This document shows, piece by piece, positions 44,906 to 57,990 of a stretch of DNA of 64,000 nt. The stretch's first letter is position 1; each line of letters begins with the position of its first letter. Under the pieces are notes generated by a model, which worked only from the letters and a program-made list of their open reading frames with translations, did no database searches and was not told the DNA's origin. This DNA is from Gnetum montanum. Its lineage: Eukaryota > Streptophyta > Gnetopsida > Gnetales > Gnetaceae. The stretch is taken from assembly GCA_015680685.1 (NCBI GenBank), contig MNCI01030164.1, positions 617,597-681,596 of the forward strand. Direction: 5' to 3'. A program made the translations under genes and the position numbers.

Positions 44906-45499
44906 ATATAGGATAAATAATGTGTGTGACTATAGTAGACATTAAAGATGTAGCTAAGATGGAAAAGTCATGCTAGATGTCAAAGGATTAAATGATGCTA
45001 GAAGTTGAGAACATCAAACTTGATGTTAAAACTACAAATCAAGATTGATATGGGGAATGATGACAAACATTGAAACTCAAGCCAGAAAGACAAGTTATCA
45101 AATGTAATGTCCTAAATAATGTCAAATATTCAGTTTGGATTATTTTGGCAATAATGATAAAAAACAAGATGCTAATGATGTAGAATGTTGAAACTAGGGA
45201 TTCTTGAGAAGTCTTAAGCTATTAAAGTTATTGAATGTACATGAAACTCTAACTTATATAGAAAAATCCAAGGTAGATACAACATTAATCCAACTTGATT
45301 GATATTATTGAAAAGCTAAGGAAGAATCCATTAAGAAAAGATAAAAGCTACTATTGAAGATGCTAAGATACTATATATATAATGAGATAGGTACTTGTAA
45401 GAAGGTTCAACTAAAGTAAGATGATAGAAGAGAAAATATGGGATACCATTGATACATATATGGTGGAGTAGTATGCCAAAGAAGTTGTTTTGGCTAGAC
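44906..45499. other. Unassigned AT-rich spacer
   Basis: No coding signal, repeat or RNA seen. Rich in ATG-GAT type words, possibly LTR-derived. Confidence 0.35.
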
Positions 45500-46350
45500 C
45501 CTAGGAAGCATACAAAAATGTAAACAAAGCACTCCCTAACCTACTTAATTCTCTTAATTACATTCTTGTTGGAGTAAAGAAAAGACACTCATTTAGCCTC
45601 ATCAATGTAGAGCATGAGAGGAGAAAGGGATAGAGAAAGATAGGGAGATAGGGAGAAGTAAAAATAGAAAATAATAAAAGCATAGAAAAAGCATGCGAAA
45701 GATATTGCTAATATACCAACAATGGGGTGCTATGTCATAGAAGTAAAACATGATTAAATCCCTAGAATGAACCTCTCCCTTACCTCACTCATATAAACAT
45801 TCACACTCATTACATTGTTTTATACCTAATACATCCATGCTACATCAAGAGAAAGATACTCGTTTGGCTATACTAATGCTAAATATAGCAAGGAATTACA
45901 ATAGATAAGGGAAGGGCATGAGAGGGAGAAAAGAAAAATATAGTATATGAAAGCAAAAATTATAGAGTTATTCATACACCTATCGTGAGGATGATGCCAT
46001 CTCACAAGAGTGGGACATGTGTAAATTGTACACACTATTTGATTGAAAAGGTTGTCATACATATAGTATCGAAATCGTAACCCTCCCTATCCTACATAAT
46101 AATATACTTAGTTATACCCTCACATGAAGCAATAAGATATTCAATCACTTAAAAACTTCACTGATTATGTTATGCACATAGAATAGAGTGAGATAGATAG
46201 AATAGGTAAATATGAAAAAAAAAATAGCTAAAGAGATAGTAGAATATAAGAAAGAGAGAATGAAGTAGTAAACAAAATAGTGCAAATTAAATAGAATGTA
46301 GAGCAAACCTATCATCTTGACATAGTATGGAAAAGATGATGAAGAGTAAA
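45500..46350. repeat. About three degenerate repeats of about 280 bp
   Basis: Each unit runs 'CCCT..CCT.C.TA, then a TCATT-rich part, then AAAGA.A.TC, then TAG.GCTAGAGAG purine-rich, then AAAATAGAAA...'. Starts fall near 45530, 45770 and 46078. They are visible as repeated 'ACCTACTTAATTCTCTTA', 'ACCTCACTCATATAAACA' and 'ATCCTACATAATAATATA' leads followed by purine-rich runs. They probably belong to the 3' UTR or LTR of the minus-strand element to the right. Confidence 0.45.
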
Positions 46351-46399
46351 CTACTACTGGAAGAATACATACTCTACCTTAAACAAACAATAGATTTCA

Positions 46400-48055
46400 T
46401 ATTGTGATAGAATTTTTGGCTACATGTGGTAGTACTTTAAAAATTTTCTAATGAAAAGATTTAGAAATTGATGTTCTTCCATATTAGATAGAATATAGTT
46501 GTTATTTGTAGAAACTAAACAACTAGAAAAAGATCTTACTAGTTAGGGGAGAATTTTGTATCTTTGGAGTTTAGAAAATGATAAAGGATTAGATCACCTT
46601 CATGAATTGTATAATTCTAATATGCTTAAAATGATGACTCTAAATATCTTCTTGATATTTATATAAGTACTTTAGAGTAGCTCGATGTTATTCTTCAAGC
46701 AGATCCAACTCAACAAATCGCATAGTATTATTATCTTGATCTGAGTACCAATCATGTAGAGGAATATAAAGAGATGGGATACAAAGCTCAATTGGTAATA
46801 TTTCCATAGATCTATAGGTTAAAATATATGAGGTATGACCAGTGACTATACAAAAAGTAGTATGGTAGACCTAAAAAGCATGAGATAGCTCAATATGCTA
46901 ATTGTATTGAGTTTTCTTGACCATGGTATAGAGAAAATGAATGGAAGTCTTGTTGGTGGATTTGACTTAACCATTTGATTAAGGATAATAAGATGAAGAA
47001 TGATTGGGTGATGTGATACTTGGAACAAAAATCATCTAACACCTTACATTTGAACTAAGGCCCATTGTTAGTTATAATTTGGAGAGGTATACTAAAGCAA
47101 TTTATGATATTATTAAGAATGAAATAACAAATGAAATGAGACTTTGTGGAATAAAAGGAATGATTTTTACTCACTTGGTAAAATATTCCATAGTAGTTAG
47201 AATAAATTAGTTTCTAGTAGATGAAGGAGAAGTAATGACATTAATAATATCTAAGCCTCATTTTTAAATAGGCCATGTGAGCTAAGACATGCTAAGATCT
47301 TGGAAGAAAACATAGATGGGTAGTGCATGCCTTGGGTAAGTATCACATATTTTAACCTAGTTATGACTGTTCTTAGCTAAGGTTGACCACAAATAACCTA
47401 AAGAGATAAAATGAGTAGTCAAAGAATGCAATCATTAGCATCCATCACAAATTCCTAAATGAACTTATTCAACACTATCTTAGATTCAACTAAATTAAGA
47501 CAATGTAGAATAACACCGGTAGTAGAAACTTGACATAAAACATCAAGATTCACTAAATGAAAATATTGACTATGTTTCCATAAAGCATTCTTTTAAGCAG
47601 GCATTAGTTGACTAGACATTTTGTCAATAGTAAGATACTAAAAAATGAGTATCATATTGATGGTCTCCATTATCTATGTTGATAGTGTTGATTGAGATGA
47701 TAGAATAAAATGTGATAGATGTCAAGAAAATAAACTATATAAGTTAATTACATATGACAAATGAATCCCCATGAAGTGCGAATGTTGTCAATGCATCAAC
47801 TAGCATGTTTTTAGAATGTGACATATGATTTAAGGTATAAGCTAAAGAGGAAGAAATAAGTTTCTTAGCCATCTATATATAAGGAATAAGATGATGAGCT
47901 TTACAATCATATTCATCATTAACTTGGTTTATAATAAAATGAGAGTCATCACAAATAGTAATAATTCTAACTTGGTTTTGTAAAACTAATAAGAGACTAA
48001 AAATTAACATGCTTAATCTTTCAACAATTTAAGTTAGAGCATCAATGACTAAGTG
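46400..48055 (-). pseudogene. Ty3/gypsy RNase H and integrase fragment (third minus-strand element)
   Basis: From right to left: an archaeal-type RNase H end (VRIITICDDSHFIINQVNDE, then YDCKAHHLIPYIQMAKKLI) at about 48000-47830. Then, in broken frames, integrase: an EYFTKWV-like segment near 47190, a TMGLSSN segment near 47065 where the family has D-N-G-x-Q-F, and QMVKSNPPTRLPFIFSIPWS near 46960. The C-terminal part resembles the STPYSLVYG region. It is more decayed than copy 1 and may be from the family of the 28-32 kb fragment. It is cut at 48055 by a plus-strand chromovirus fragment. Confidence 0.65.
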
Positions 48056-48059
48056 GCTA

Positions 48060-49147
48060 CTTGGACCCTCACATAATCCTAGAGTGGAAGTGCAAGGTAA
48101 TTGGTATGGATTTCATTACTAGATTACCTTGAGCTAAGGATGGGAAGGATGTTATCCTTGTGATGGTCAACTCATTAACGATGTTTACTCACTTTTGTGG
48201 TACAAAAACTATAGCTAGTGTTGAGGATGTGGCATTATTATTTATCATTGAGATTGTTAGAATAAATGGCATTCCTACCAAGATTGTGTTAGATCGTGAT
48301 GCCAAATTCAACTCTTGATTTTGGCAAACTTTTATGACAAGCCTAGGTAGTAGTTTGAACTTGAGTTCAACATATTATCCTCAAATAGATGAAGAGGTTG
48401 AACAAGTCAACCGAGTGTTAGAAGACATGCTTCAAGCATGCACTTTACAATTTTTAGACTCTTGGAATAGTTGGTTACCATTGGTAAAGTTTTCCTATAG
48501 TAATAACTATCAAGCACGTTTGAAGATAACATCATATGAAATCTTATATGGTAGACCTTGTAGAACAACATTGTGCTAGGATGTAGTTGAGAATAGATAA
48601 TAGATTATCTCTAACATTACCATTTTCACCACAAAGTAGATAAATGTAATTTGAAAGTGGCTCAAGAATGCTTAAGATTGCCATGTGAGCTATGCAAATC
48701 GTAGAAGAAGGCCTCTTGAGTTTGTAGTAGGTGACGAGATGTTCATTCAAATCTCTTCAATGAAGGGCTTGATGCACTTAGGATGGAGGTAAACTAGCAC
48801 CTCAATACATTGGTCCCTTTGATGTTTTGTAGTGTATTGAAGAAGTGGCATATTAAGCGAGTTTGCCACCACCACTCTCTACCATGCATGATGTATTTCA
48901 TGTATCCATGTTTTAACGCTATATATCCAATGAAAGCCATGTAGTAGATTAGTCTAAAGTACAACTTTAGAATAATGCCTCCTATGTTGAACATCTAATT
49001 AAAATTATAGATAGCATGGTATGTCAATTGAAATTTTGATGGTGAAGGTCTTATAGAGTTGTCATGGTTCTCAAGAATTAACTTAGGAACTTGAGTATGA
49101 TATGTATGCATCCCATCCTAAAATCTTCCATGAGGAAGATTCTTAAG
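48060..49147 (+). pseudogene. Chromovirus-type (Ty3/gypsy) integrase and C-terminal end
   Basis: Opens with ILEWKCKVIGMDFITRLP (first catalytic Asp), then IASVEDVALLFIIEIVR, VLDRDAKFNS (second Asp), TYYPQIDEEVEQVNRVLED (Glu) and SWLPLVKFSYSNNYQ in one frame (48334-48579 open, 81 residues). GPY/F-like and chromodomain-like remains follow, including a VEHLIKIIDS segment at about 48975, where family members have 'E-E-P-x-x-I-L-D'. RT and the rest of pol are absent to the left, so this is a 5'-truncated element. The polypurine tract and 3' LTR follow immediately. Confidence 0.82.
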
Positions 49148-49154
49148 GAAGGGA
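49148..49154 (+). other. Polypurine tract of the chromovirus fragment
   Basis: The run AAGGAAGGGA ends at 49154, just before TGATATAATAACCC, the usual layout of PPT and LTR start in plant chromoviruses. Confidence 0.65.
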
Positions 49155-50810
49155 TGATATAATAACCCATATTTTAGTAAAGGTTGTAGAATGATTAAGG
49201 ATGGTTAATAATATTAATATTAATTCTTATATGCATACTTAATTTTCTACCATGCGATAAATTTTTATTACTAATGTTTACTTATTTTTACCATTATGCA
49301 TGATTAATGATTTTTACCTATCATTAGTGTGCACTAATTAGGTGACTGAGTTATGGGAGGTTCTCATGAAGTCTTTGGCATGGGCATGGTATGGCTATGA
49401 TGGCATGACATGTGATTTATCCATGTAATTTGTAATTTTAATGTTAACATGGTTATTGCTTATATTAAAGGGAAGAAAGGTAGATGGGTTACATGGGCCT
49501 TGGAGGTAGATGAGGGAGGGTAGCTAGGTCACATCCATTGAGGGTAGATCGAGTAGGGAAAAAGCCTTTAGGTACAACACACTTCCTTAACCTAAAGCAT
49601 TCTTGGCCTATTAGCTCTTGGATTTGAGGACTGTTTGGTTGGAGTAGTGTGAAGAGCTTTCTGGGCTAGGAAGCATGTGGGAAGACTTAATTAAAAAAAG
49701 CTAGAAATATTTTGGGTGAGTAATCTTGGCCCTCTTTTCATGGTTATTTTAGTTCATCAAGTTTTGCATAGATTGAGGTTGGGTTTCATTTTAATTGATG
49801 AAAAATCTTGTAGATCTATCATATTTAAGATGGGTATTGCTACCACATTTTGAATCTAAAATTTTATTACTAGATTTGTTGATTTTTCCTAATTTGAAGT
49901 ACTTCATATGAACTTTACCTTTTGAGGGTTTAGGATAATTTGCATAGGGCTCAATAAAATGTCCATATCTCTCTATATATTTAGAATATGATTATTATCT
50001 ACCTATTTATAGATTCCTTAAGAAATTATATACAACTTCTATGAAGGAATTAGATAGAAATTAGTTGTAGATAAGGTGCTACATGTTATTTTACAATGTT
50101 TTCTAGAATCACAGCAATTTTAGTAGGGTCTAGAGTTAAGGAAATATCTTACAACATATATACCATCTAGATCCAAGTAGAAGAATTGGAAATTACTGTG
50201 TAGCTAGAGTTATGATTTCATCTATTGATGTTGTTTGAATTTGTGTGAATTTATGAAGAAATCTAATACATAGATTCATCTATTAATAACACCTTATCTG
50301 TAGCTCTGTTTCTTTTCAAATTTTTATTAGGCTTATATGTGTATGTTATCTTACCAACCAAAGTAGGAGTTATAAAGAGGATTTTTGGATAACTATTTAG
50401 CATTGGATTTTTGGCATGGTTTTGGACTATTTCAATGGTCAAATAGATTGATCCCATTGTTCTTGGATAATTATGTGGCATTCGATTTTTGGCATGTTTT
50501 TTGATTATTAGTTCCATGTTGATGGATGATCTTGGATGTTATAGTGGTTGTATGTTTGGATATGCTTTGCATTGACTATTTTATAGGTTTTCATGCCTAC
50601 CTAGCCCTCATGAGACCTATCCTTGATTTGGTTAAAAGATGGTGCCAAGATTACTCACTTAGCAGTAGCTAATATTTTAGTTTTGTAGATAGATACTTTA
50701 GGCTAGGAAGAGCATGGAGTACATGTGGTACCTTGGAGATCTTCATAAAACATGATGAAATTATATGTTATTGAAAATTATAATTTGTAGTGAATGAAAA
50801 ATTTAGTGCT
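49155..50810 (+). repeat. 3' LTR of the chromovirus fragment
   Basis: Starts TGATATAATAACCC, typical of plant chromovirus LTRs. It is non-coding. The right end is not certain because another LTR begins at about 50811; no partner LTR lies in the window. Confidence 0.55.
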
Positions 50811-52108
50811 TGAAAAATTAAAGATCCCAACCAAGATAGCTTTTAACTTAGATCCCAAGAGCCTCTGAAAAATATGATTTGAGGTGCCCTAGATAATTTT
50901 TCTGATAATCTAGGGACTTATAGAGTATCAACATGCATAATAAAATAAAATTCAATGCAAATCTAAAAATAAATGCATAGAATAAACACAAATCTAGCTA
51001 TCTTGCACAACAAGTGGAACTGCAAACTTTATTATGATGAATAAAGAGATTTTAGAGAGTGTACAAGTGGTACCTAAGGAAGCAAAGGGGTTCACTTCAC
51101 TGGGGGCTTGTAATCTATTGAAACCAATGGCTTTGGATACCACAATCAACTCCATAATCCAGATGAACCACAATTTCCAAAATTGTAAAAGCCTTGCTAC
51201 ACTCCTCATCAAATCTGCAATGTTTATGGTACAAGGAGATAAGATGTGTAGGAATTTTGAGTTGCAAAGAACTATGTTGGAAGTCTCAATCCCTAGGTGT
51301 CTTTAGTGTTGCTACAACATCACACAATCATAGGGGGATAAAAGTAATTACAAGGACTTTGGGTTCAATGCTGAAATTTTCTGTTAAAAGCTTTGTGGCT
51401 GTAATGAGTTTTCAAAGCTCTTAAATGCTGAAGGAGTGCAACCTTATATATAGGTTTCATGGCCACAAAGTTTTCTACAAATTTCTATCTAATTGCTAAT
51501 AGATTACTACTATGTATAGCTGTTGCAGATCTTTAAATCTAGCATGGTTTCTATGTATGGTAAGTTCTGATACCCCCCTTGGCATCAAAACCACTCCATT
51601 TATCAAAAGTAGTAAATAGGAATTTTACCCATACTAGGCCTTTCAGCAACAATGTTGAGGTGTAGATCAACACTAGAGCTGGAACAATGCTAAAGTGTTG
51701 GGACCATGCTAGAGCAACACTAGGGGAAGAGGAAGTGCAACATTGGGGGTGTAAGAGTTACACCCTCCCAATGCTAGGCAGAGGTGATGTTACACCCTCC
51801 ACAGGTGTTTCTAGCATAGCAAAAGTGATACCCCTTATAAAACCCATCAAAATGCCAATTTTGGTAATCTAAAAGGCATTTCTAATGCTCCCAAGCCCAA
51901 ATATAGGCATGATATGACTTTTTTCACTTGGGGATTGAGGCTTTGACCACTTATGAGCCTTTTTCAGCCCCAAAAGCTAAAGTATGTGAAATTACATCTC
52001 ATGGATTACAATCTTCACATCTAACAATAACATTTTAGCCTCAGGTTTCATGGGGTGATACTTACAATGCAAAAGAATTACAACATGCATGTTCCTGGTG
52101 GTGTTTCA
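50811..52108 (-). repeat. LTR-A, copy 1/3 family
   Basis: Starts TGAAAAATTAAAGATCC and ends GGTGTTTCA on the plus strand. It aligns with LTR-B and, more loosely, with the LTRs of copy 1 (shared CACTTGGGGATTGAGGCTTT and AAGTATGTGAAATTAC blocks). A TATATATAGG TATA-like motif lies near 51445. Confidence 0.78.
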
Positions 52109-52213
52109 TTGGTCTCTCTTTGTTGATGTCTTGAGGATTCACCCAAGAGGCACTAATAAAGAATAGAAAACACCATTGTAGATCCATCACAAATGTTCCT
52201 CCTCTATTGCAGT
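52109..52213 (-). other. Polypurine tract and 3' UTR stub between two LTRs
   Basis: The minus strand reads CAACAAAGAGAGACCAA next to LTR-A. The 105 bases are homologous to 53628-53740, the internal sequence next to LTR-B, so they are the end of an element internal region left between the LTRs. Confidence 0.7.
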
Positions 52214-53627
52214 TGAAAATCTTGGTTGCTCTATAAATAAAGAACTCCCATCGTACATAGCTTTTGAACTTGAATCTCTAGGGCCTTTGCAAAAAAATAA
52301 GATCTATGATGCCCTAGAAAGTTTAGCAAATCACCTAGGAACAAAAATGAAAATGTGGAATGTAGATCAGAATGCAAATTGTATCCAAATGAAACTAATG
52401 AAAACGTGCATACAAATGGAGGTGTAAACTTTTATTTTAGAAAAATAAAAGAGGTACAAAAAATGTATATAATATGGTCTATTACAGCAAGGGGGGCTCA
52501 CTTCCATAGGGGTTTAGGATCCATTGAAGATAATTTGACCAACTCCATGGTCTAGAGATCTTGTCACTCTTAATTCTTTTGAACCTTCATTGTTGCCACA
52601 CCAGATCTACTACATTGTTGATGTAACAGGAATGAGAGATGTGAAGAACTTAGGATTCTAGACTAACCAATGATAGGATTTGTTATTTCCAAGGGCTCAA
52701 CATAGATGCCAAAGGCTCACAAATCTCTAGGGTGGATAACATTCTATGGGGGTTCCATGCTGGTGATTTGAGAAGCTACATTTTTTGCAAGGTTGCAAGA
52801 GCTATCAAAGATGCAAAAATGCTTAAAATGTATAATTTCTAAAAGTGTGGAACCATTTAATGGTATAGGGGATTAGGTTTTATAGGTCTTATAGGCCACT
52901 AATTTAGCTACAAATTAGCCATAATATTGGCTGAAAATTAATAAAAAATTGGCTACAATTTTTTGCTAGAATTAGGTGAGGTGGATGTTCAAATCAAAGG
53001 GGGTTACCATATATGGTAAGTGTCATACACCCATGGGAATTCTATTTACTAAAAATAGTAAACAATAATTTTATCCATGCTAGCTTTGTCTGTCCATGCT
53101 AGGCCTTTCAACTACAACATTGACATGTAGGATCCTTACTGAAGTTGGTGCTATGTTGAAATATTGATCATGAAGTATCCACACTGGGGGGTTGATGTAT
53201 CAACATTGGGGAGTAAGGGTTATACCTTCCACGTTGGGCATGAGTGATGTCAAACCCCTCTATGCTAAGCATAGATGCTATCACATCCCTTCAGACTGAA
53301 GGTAAGTCAGTTTTATCTTCATACAAGTGTCCTAAGGATAGAAAATGCTATACCCCCCATAAAACCCATCAAATGTTAATTTTTGCATCCCAAAAGGAAT
53401 TTTTAACCCCACCCCCTTCCAAGCCCAAATATAGATATTACATAACCTTTTTCCACTTGGGGGATAAAGCTTTGACCACTTGTGAGGCATTTTTTAGTCC
53501 CAAAAATATAAAGTATGTGAGATTACATCCCATGGATTACAATCCTCACATTTACAATGAAGTCTTGCCTTGCGTTTTATGGAATTGGGTGACAAAGATT
53601 ACAACAAGTAAATTTCATGGTGTTTCA
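52214..53627 (-). repeat. LTR-B, 3' LTR of copy 3
   Basis: Starts TGAAAATCTTGGTTGC and ends GGTGTTTCA. It directly abuts the polypurine tract and 3' UTR of copy 3. A TATA-like motif in element sense lies near 52880. Confidence 0.8.
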
Positions 53628-53645
53628 TTGACTTCTCTTTGTTGG
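53628..53645 (-). other. Polypurine tract of copy 3
   Basis: The minus strand reads CCAACAAAGAGAAGTCAA just before the LTR start TGAAACACC. Confidence 0.7.
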
Positions 53646-54520
53646 TGTCTAGAGGATTGATCCCAAGAGGCACCAACAAAGAATACAAAATACCACTGCA
53701 AGTTTACCACTAATGCTTCCTCTTCACACTTGATCCAATTGTGTTGAACCACCAATGAGTTCATATGATGATGGAACAAGGCTATGATGTAGAGATGCTC
53801 ATGAGGTTCTAGGAAAATGATTGTGAATGATAATAATGCTTTCCAAGTTTTAACACCATGGTTATGGCACTGACATGTTGTGTCTTGGAGTGTGGTTGAC
53901 TTAGTAGATATGTTTGAGGAACCATCACTTTACTCCAAGGACTCTTAGCCATTATGCTCCTTCCTTTGCTTGTTTGGATCCATCATCTTGGCAATTAGCT
54001 TCCCCATTTTCTTTCTTTTTTTATGGGGTGAAACCTTCATTAGGTTTCTTTGCCAAGGCTAACTCTAATATGGTTTCCTTCTAGATGAGATGTGTTACTT
54101 CCAATAGACTTAATGGTTTTCCCATCAAGTGAGATGTGTTACGCTTGATGGACTTGAAGAGGAAGCATGACAAAGGGATGTCATAAGGCCATAATGAATG
54201 AATGTCAAACATAGGTCAACATTACCATTTAGGGTAAGGAAGTTTATTATAAGGTTATAGGGTTGGATTCAAAGAGATAATAGTGGGAATTGGAATTAAA
54301 CTAGCACTCTTAGCACAATAGGAAAAACTCACCAAATCCTGTGCTTTGAGGTCACATGGTGACTTGCTGTAGTCATGAGTCGTATCACCTTCGTGAATCT
54401 AGGCTTTATCCTACAAGCAAAACTCTAAGAGGACAAGAAAACTAGGTAAAGAAAACATGTTGTTAGGTTATAATTCATATGGCCATGTAAGATAATGAAT
54501 AAAGCCAAGCTACCTAGGTT
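53646..54520 (-). other. 3' untranslated region of copy 3
   Basis: No coding signal. It is longer than the matching 145 bases in copy 1, so copy 1 has a deletion or copy 3 an insertion here. Confidence 0.5.
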
Positions 54521-54524
54521 ACCA

Positions 54525-54735
54525 ATGTTACCAGTTTAAGGCCATGGTGGGCCATGCTACCAGTTTAAGGCCTTGGTAGCCCGTGTTGCCAATTTAAGGC
54601 CTTGGCATGCCATGTTACCAGTTTAAGACCTTAGATAGTTGTGAAGCTAATTTAAGGTCCTAGCAAGCCATGGTTTCATCAATTTTATGTCCTAGCAAGC
54701 CATCTTACTAGTTTAAGGCCTCAATAGATCATCAG
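54525..54735 (-). repeat. 29-bp minisatellite, post-integrase block of copy 3
   Basis: About seven units (AGTTTAAGGCCATGGTGGGC then CATGCTACC), the longest of the blocks; copy 1 has only about three at the same place. Confidence 0.8.
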
Positions 54736-54774
54736 TGTTGGCTATTAGCTGATGGCTCTAGTAGGCTACATGTA

Positions 54775-55760
54775 GTAAGGCTTTAGATAGGAATGAGTGA
54801 TTAGATTGGCCAAATCATTCTTGTCCATATGTGAAATCCTAAATGCTCTACTACCATATGATTTTTTGATCAAGAAATACCATTCCTAATTGGTTGAGAA
54901 TTTGTCTACATGCTCATTAATGACCTTATGAACTAGATCATCCTCCATGATCTTATACTTGGTCAAGTTATGATGGTGTTTCTACCTCTTCCTCTCTTGA
55001 TACTATTCAACATGAGCAAGCATTCACACATTACTCTTCCATTAAGTCTAGGTTGATGGTATGCAACTCCTTCTTTTATTCATCATTAATGAAGTTAAAC
55101 AAGGTTACTTGGAGTGACGGTACCTACAATTCAAGAGGTAAAATGGCTTTATAACCATAAACTAGGCTATAAGGTGTTATACCAATTATTATACAATAGG
55201 TCGTTTTGTAGGTCCAAAGTGCATGAATAAGCCGCTCATGCCACTTAGGCTTGCTATTATTCAACATCTTTTTTAGTAAGTTGATGATGACCTTATTGCT
55301 TAATTCTACTTGTTCATTAGCTTGAGGGTAATATGGAAATTAGATTAAGTGCTTAATACCTACATCATGATAGAAATTCTTTGTTTCTTGGATACTAAAC
55401 TATGGTTCATTATCTATAACTATATTCATAGGAATGCCAAAATGGGCTACAATGTTATCCAGTATAAATCTATAGACTTCTACACATGTTGTCTTTCTTA
55501 GGGAAATAGATTCAACCAACTTTGTGAAGTATTTGGTTGCAGTGATGATGAAACTATGCCCTTAGGAAGACTTAGGTGTTATGGATTCAATGATATCCAA
55601 TCCCCACCGTTGAAATGACCATGTTATCTAAGTAGTATGCAAGTCATTTGGTGGTGCATGTATAAGGTTGCTATGTCATTGGCATGCCTCACAATTTTTA
55701 ATCTTCTATGGCTAGTCATTTTTCATATAGGGCTAGTAATATTCTAATCATCTACTGTTA
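54775..55760 (-). pseudogene. Ty3/gypsy integrase, copy 3
   Basis: Nucleotide-level homologue of copy 1 integrase over its whole length, ending at the same CTACATGTAG sequence. The frame is more broken than in copy 1, and the D-N-G-P-Q-F region now reads I-M-N-H-S-L. The zinc-binding region near 55760-55700 is only a trace. Not functional. Confidence 0.75.
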
Positions 55761-55899
55761 GAGTAAATACCTCTAGCTCCTATATTTTAGCCACAAACAC
55801 CCTCATGAAATTGCCATCATAAGACCATGAACATAATGTGTTATCACCTAATATGACATACTATTTTTATCATTTACATACAACATCATTTTGAGTAGT

Positions 55900-56860
55900 A
55901 GTCAAGCATTGTGAGGATTCACCATGCATAACCTAAAACTTGATATCATCATACCACTTCCTTGCATGAGCAATATAAACCATGGCCACAAAGGTATCCT
56001 TAATGCTTTGCATGATAGGAACAACATAGTTCATAGTCAAAGTGGACAACCTCCTAAACATATCTAGCATCACACTAAGGGCTAGCATTGCAATTGTGTC
56101 AACTATAGCATTTTCATTTCAAGATATATGCTGGATGTCAACTTCTATAAATTACTGTAACAATTACTTTCCAAATTCATAATAAGGTTGTAAATGTTTT
56201 TCCTTTCATCCATAAACCTTAGTTAATTAGTTAACCACAAGTTGTGAATTGCCCTTGATCATTAAGCACTTGATTCCTAGGTCATGAACTACCATCATCC
56301 CTATGATCAATCATTCATACTCCACTATATTGTTGGTGCATGAAAACTCAAAATCATAGGTGAAGGGTCAGATTTCACTAGATGAAAATATTATGATGGT
56401 AATGGAACTGGTCCCATGGGTAGTTGAAGCTTCATCAAAGTTTAGGATTACCTCATAACCCTTAGGTACCTAGTTAATAATGTTAATATGTTCATAAAAA
56501 AACTCAAGATCTATCATTGCATGGTCATCAACAAGCAAAATAGTAAGTTGCATGGTTATAGATTGACCCTTTGTTGAGGATTGAGAGACTTAATGAAGGT
56601 CAAACTACACTATTATGATTTTCCATTGGGCTATACAGCTACTCTCATAGATGTTGGTCATTATGGCTTTGAACACATTATCTTTACTAATGGCATTAAT
56701 TTGGGTTCTAAAAAGGTAGTGTCTCCACTTCTTCAATGAGAAGATTAGTGCTAAATAATGCTTCTCCACTTTAGTGTATTGTGTCTCATGGGAAACTAAT
56801 GCATGGCTAAGGTAGTATACTAGTATTTCTATCCCATCATAATATTTTTGATAGAGTAGA
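55900..56860 (-). pseudogene. RNase H region, copy 3
   Basis: Homologous at the DNA level to 7.9-8.7 kb, including the archaeal-type RNase H, but with frame changes every few dozen codons. Short traces such as LKSLNPQQRV and YLRVM can be placed only by comparison with copy 1. Confidence 0.65.
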
Positions 56861-56869
56861 GAGGTGATG

Positions 56870-57990
56870 GATGTGTATCATAAATAGCAAGGTAGATGTA
56901 AAACAGTTTATCCTCTTGTAGAGGATAGACTGTCAGTAGTTGTGTCCACTCTTTCTTAAGGATTTCAAAGGCTTCTTGGCATTGAGTCATCAACTCCTAA
57001 TGGACCCCTTGATTGAGCAAGTGTTACATGGATTGTAAATTATCCATAAGCCTAGTGATAAACCTGTAGATAAATTTTAATTTTCCTTGTATTCTCTAAA
57101 GCTCCTTAAGTTTGGTAAGTGCTGCCAAGTTGGATATGACCTTAACCTTATTAGGATCAACATGTATTCCTACTTTAGATGGTAAAAAGGCAAGCATCTT
57201 ACCAGTCTTGACATCGAAGACACATTTCTTAGGATTGAGGCTAAGTTCATATTTGAGGAACAATTTAGGCATAAGATCTAGGTCATTAGCATGGTTTTTC
57301 ACCACTTTGGATTTAATAGCTATATCATCTACATAATCATTGAACAAACCTAGCATGTAATCACTAAAGATGTAGGTCATGGCTCTATGGTAGGTTACTC
57401 CTACATTCTTAAGGCCAAAGGACATCGTGGTATCGCAAAAGGTATCCCAAGGAGTCATGAAGGTTTTGATAAGTTGATGTTCTATGTTTATCCTAATCTA
57501 GTTATATCCCAAGAATCCATCCATAAAGGACAATAAGGAATGCCCAGTTGTCATATCAATAAGTTGGTTAATACTAGGTAAACGAAATTCATCATTGATG
57601 GTTACATTATTTAGGTCTCAGAAGTCTATGAAAATATAGATACTCTCATTTTTCTTAAGGACTACCACTATGTTGGACACCAATTTTTCATAATCATCAA
57701 CTCTAATAAAACTAGCTTGGTATAGCTTTGTGATCTCATCATGGATTTCCAAGACCAAATCATGTCTAATCTTATGAACATTTTGCTTAACTTGTCTAAT
57801 GCTAGCATAAATTATGATGTTGTGTTGTACTAGGTGTAGGTTTAGGCTTGGCATATCTTCATATGACCTAGTGAATGTCTTAATGTTATCTTGTAGGACC
57901 TTGGTGATGTCTTGAGTCTATTAAGGTTCTAGTGAGAAACTTGGTTTTAGGGTTTTCTCCTTACCACTATGTGTTATGATAGGAATTGCA
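56870..57990 (-). pseudogene. Ty3/gypsy reverse transcriptase, copy 3
   Basis: Open blocks 57854-57618 (KLYQASFIRVDDYEKLVSN, then IFIDF-stop) and 57458-57096 (MTPWDTFCDTTMSFGLKN, the catalytic YVDD, KSKVVKNHANDLDLM, LNPKKCVF). It shares the IDF-stop-DLN TGA (57618-57620) with the other two RT copies. Upstream sequence to 58200 is the same linker as copy 1. Confidence 0.85.
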
